A DNA stretch of 64,000 nt from Thermus neutrinimicus (GTDB lineage: Bacteria > Deinococcota > Deinococci > Deinococcales > Thermaceae): positions 124,001 to 188,000 of the forward strand of contig NZ_JAKTNU010000002.1 of the NCBI RefSeq assembly GCF_022760955.1, written 5' to 3'. The notes beneath the pieces were generated by a model. It did no database searches. It saw only the letters and a list, made by a program, of their open reading frames with translations, and was not told the DNA's origin. Both the position numbers and the translations under genes were made by a program. Position 1 is the first letter of the stretch, and each line of letters starts with the position of its first letter. Positions 62,464 to 64,000 of the stretch are shown here, in pieces.

Positions 62464-63539
62464 AGCCGCTTTTCGCCAAGGTGGGCATCTTCGGTGTGGG
62501 GCTTCTGGGCGGGAGCGTGGCCCTGGGGCTAAAGGAACGCTTCCTGGCCGAGGAGGTCCACGCCTACGACCAGGATCCCGAGGCCCTGGAAAAAGCCCTT
62601 TTCCTGGGGGTGGCGGACCGGATCCACCCTGAGCCCGGCCCCTGGGTAGGGGAGCTGGAGCTGGGCGTCCTGGCGGCCCCCGTGGGGGCCCTGGTGGGTC
62701 TGGGGAAGGCCCTGGCCCCCTTCGCCAACCCGGAAAGCCTCTGGACCGACGTGGGTAGCGTCAAGGCCCAGGTGGTGGGGGCCCTGGAAGGCCTCCTCCC
62801 CCACTTCCTGGGGGGCCACCCCATGGCGGGAAGCGAACGGGCCGGGGTGGAAAACGCCCACGCGGGCCTTCTGCAAAACGCCATCTGGGTCCTAACCCCC
62901 ACAAGGCGGACCAGCCCCCAGGCCAAGGAGGGAATCCGGAAGCTGGTGGAGGCCCTGGGGGCCTACCCCTTGGAGATGACCCCGGAGCTTCACGACAACT
63001 TGGTGGCCCGCATCTCCCACCTGCCCTACCTCCTGGCGGTGGCCCTGAACCGCCTGGTGGCCCATAGCCCCCACCGGGACCTCCTGATGTTTTTGGCGGC
63101 CGGGGGATTCCGCGACCTCACCCGGGTGGCCTCCGGCTCCCCCAGGATGAGCCGGGACATGGTGGTGGAGAACAAGGAAGCCCTCAGGGAGGCCATGGAG
63201 GAGCTGAGGGGGGTCCTTTGGGAACTGGAGGGGCTCCTGGACGAACCCGAGGCCCTGCTACAGGCGGCGGAGGAAGCCAAGCGCACCCGGGATAGCCTCC
63301 CCATCGTGCGCCGAAGCCTCCTCCCCGAGATGCACGACCTGGTGGTCCAGGTGCCAGACCGCCCGGGCCAGATCGCCCGGATCGCCACCGCCTTGGGGGA
63401 GGCCGGGGTCAACATCAAGGACATCGAGGTCCTCACCATCCGGGAGGAGGCCGGGGCCATCCGCCTGGGCTTCGCCAGCCGGGAGGAGCGGGAAAAGGCC
63501 CGGGAGGTGCTTTCCCAGGTGGGGTACCGGATCCCCTAA
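62460..63539 (+). CDS. tyrA: Prephenate dehydrogenase with ACT domain
   Basis: A 359-residue TyrA. The NAD site is VGIFGVGLLGGSVALGL, active-site segments are DVGSVKAQVV and HPMAGSERAGVENAHAGLL (His), plus SHLPYLLAVAL; residues about 285-359 form an ACT domain (LVVQVPDRPGQIARIATALG, NIKDIEVLTI) that probably binds tyrosine. It oxidises prephenate to hydroxyphenylpyruvate. With DAHP synthase it forms a two-gene operon controlled by Phe/Tyr codons. The ATG at 62460 overlaps the DAHP synthase stop. Confidence 0.95.
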   Translation: MKPLFAKVGIFGVGLLGGSVALGLKERFLAEEVHAYDQDPEALEKALFLGVADRIHPEPGPWVGELELGVLAAPVGALVGLGKALAPFANPESLWTDVGSVKAQVVGALEGLLPHFLGGHPMAGSERAGVENAHAGLLQNAIWVLTPTRRTSPQAKEGIRKLVEALGAYPLEMTPELHDNLVARISHLPYLLAVALNRLVAHSPHRDLLMFLAAGGFRDLTRVASGSPRMSRDMVVENKEALREAMEELRGVLWELEGLLDEPEALLQAAEEAKRTRDSLPIVRRSLLPEMHDLVVQVPDRPGQIARIATALGEAGVNIKDIEVLTIREEAGAIRLGFASREEREKAREVLSQVGYRIP

Positions 63540-64000
63540 GGAGCCCGCTCCACCCGGTTCCTGCCCCTCTTTTTGGCCAAGTACAGGGCACTATCGGCCC
63601 TTTGGAAAACCTCCTTCACATCCCCCCGGTACACCGCCACCCCAAAGCTTCCCGACACGCCCAAGCGGCTAAGCTCCGCCCTGAGCCTCTCCGCTACCCG
63701 CATGGCCTCCCCCTCCTCGGCGCGGGGGAGAAGGATGGCGAACTCCTCCCCACCCCAACGCCCCACCAAATCCCCGTGGCGGACGTGGGCGATCAGGAAC
63801 TGGGCCACCTCCTTCAGAAGCCGGTCCCCTTCCTGGTGGCCCTGGGTGTCGTTCACCCGCTTGAAGTGGTCCAGGTCCAAAAGGACCAAGCTAAACGGCT
63901 TCTCCCCTCGGTCCACCCGGGCGGCCTCCCGCTCTATGGCCATCTCCAGGGCGCGGCGGTTGGGCAGGCCGGTCAGGGGATCGGTGAGGGCCTGCTCCCG
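63536..64000 (-). CDS. GGDEF-domain diguanylate cyclase (5' part missing)
   Basis: The visible C-terminal 154 codons form a GGDEF domain: DPLTGLPNRRALEMAI at the right edge, LVLLDLDHFKRVNDTQGHQEGD, the active site GRWGGEEFAILLPR, and ALYLAKKRGRN at the end. The GGEEF signature and preserved Asp imply c-di-GMP synthesis; RHGD five residues before GGEEF is a product-inhibition I-site (RxxD). The frame is open through the right edge, so the sensory part is not seen. It converges with tyrA with a 4-nt overlap. Confidence 0.92.
   Translation of the reverse strand, partial: REQALTDPLTGLPNRRALEMAIEREAARVDRGEKPFSLVLLDLDHFKRVNDTQGHQEGDRLLKEVAQFLIAHVRHGDLVGRWGGEEFAILLPRAEEGEAMRVAERLRAELSRLGVSGSFGVAVYRGDVKEVFQRADSALYLAKKRGRNRVERAP

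Overview
The window is chromosomal DNA from a Thermus-type bacterium (Deinococcus-Thermus). The evidence is very high G+C with G/C at nearly every third codon position, the menaquinone futalosine genes mqnE/mqnA, a Thermus-style competence pilin cluster ending in comZ and a major pilin gene, a giant TamB/AsmA-like envelope protein near an Omp85 protein, and many genes whose -10 box lies only 6-9 nt before the start codon (leaderless mRNAs). Species was not determined.

Layout. 1-12.1 kb: TamB-like giant (cut by the left edge), acylphosphatase, HflX, a DUF218 protein, DivIVA-like, YggS, purine nucleoside phosphorylase and an Omp85/BamA-like protein. 12.1-13.1 kb: a nucleotidyltransferase (MNT) antitoxin gene with a broken HEPN partner, then a DUF503 gene. 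13.1-18.9 kb: thiolase, then an A/T-richer type IV pilin operon (two FimT/GspH-like pilins, PilV-like, PilW-like, ComZ, major pilin) closed by a strong terminator. 18.9-19.4 kb: a second, more decayed MNT/HEPN pair. 19.6-21.5 kb: ScpA, TrpS and tRNA-Leu(CAG). 21.5-28.5 kb: a hendecad-repeat membrane protein, a leader-peptide attenuator, leuC-leuD-leuB, a Uma2-family gene, an SDR, ilvD and a cytochrome c. 28.5-34.8 kb (minus strand): HxlR-like regulator, minD, minE, rodA and a polyamine ABC transporter potABCD. 35-36.9 kb: methylmalonyl-CoA mutase catalytic subunit and a DUF4440-like gene.

36.9-52.7 kb is the most remarkable part, an acetate (short-chain acid) activation, uptake and sensing locus. 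A classic acs diverges from a gene encoding an IclR-family regulator fused in frame to a complete acetyl-CoA-synthetase-like domain, which overlaps a second acs. A near-perfect 18-bp inverted repeat sits between the two promoters with its outer ends in both -35 boxes. After a terminator and a strong promoter comes an eight-gene run: DUF4212, VC_2705-type SSS symporter, a 3-TM protein, cNMP/CBS/DUF294 protein, a 58-residue membrane protein, a CrbS-like SSS-STAC histidine kinase, a REC-only protein, and a membrane sensor fused to a DEDDh exonuclease.

52.7-64 kb: purD, purN, MBL hydrolase, FAH-family hydrolase, plsY, a LacI regulator with two adjacent palindromes over its transcription start, a UPF0114 protein, a PIN-like protein, mqnE, mqnA, then an aromatic attenuator (leader peptide with Phe/Tyr codons and three alternative perfect stems) ahead of DAHP synthase and tyrA, and a GGDEF protein cut by the right edge. 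No CRISPR array, rRNA operon or intact insertion sequence was seen.
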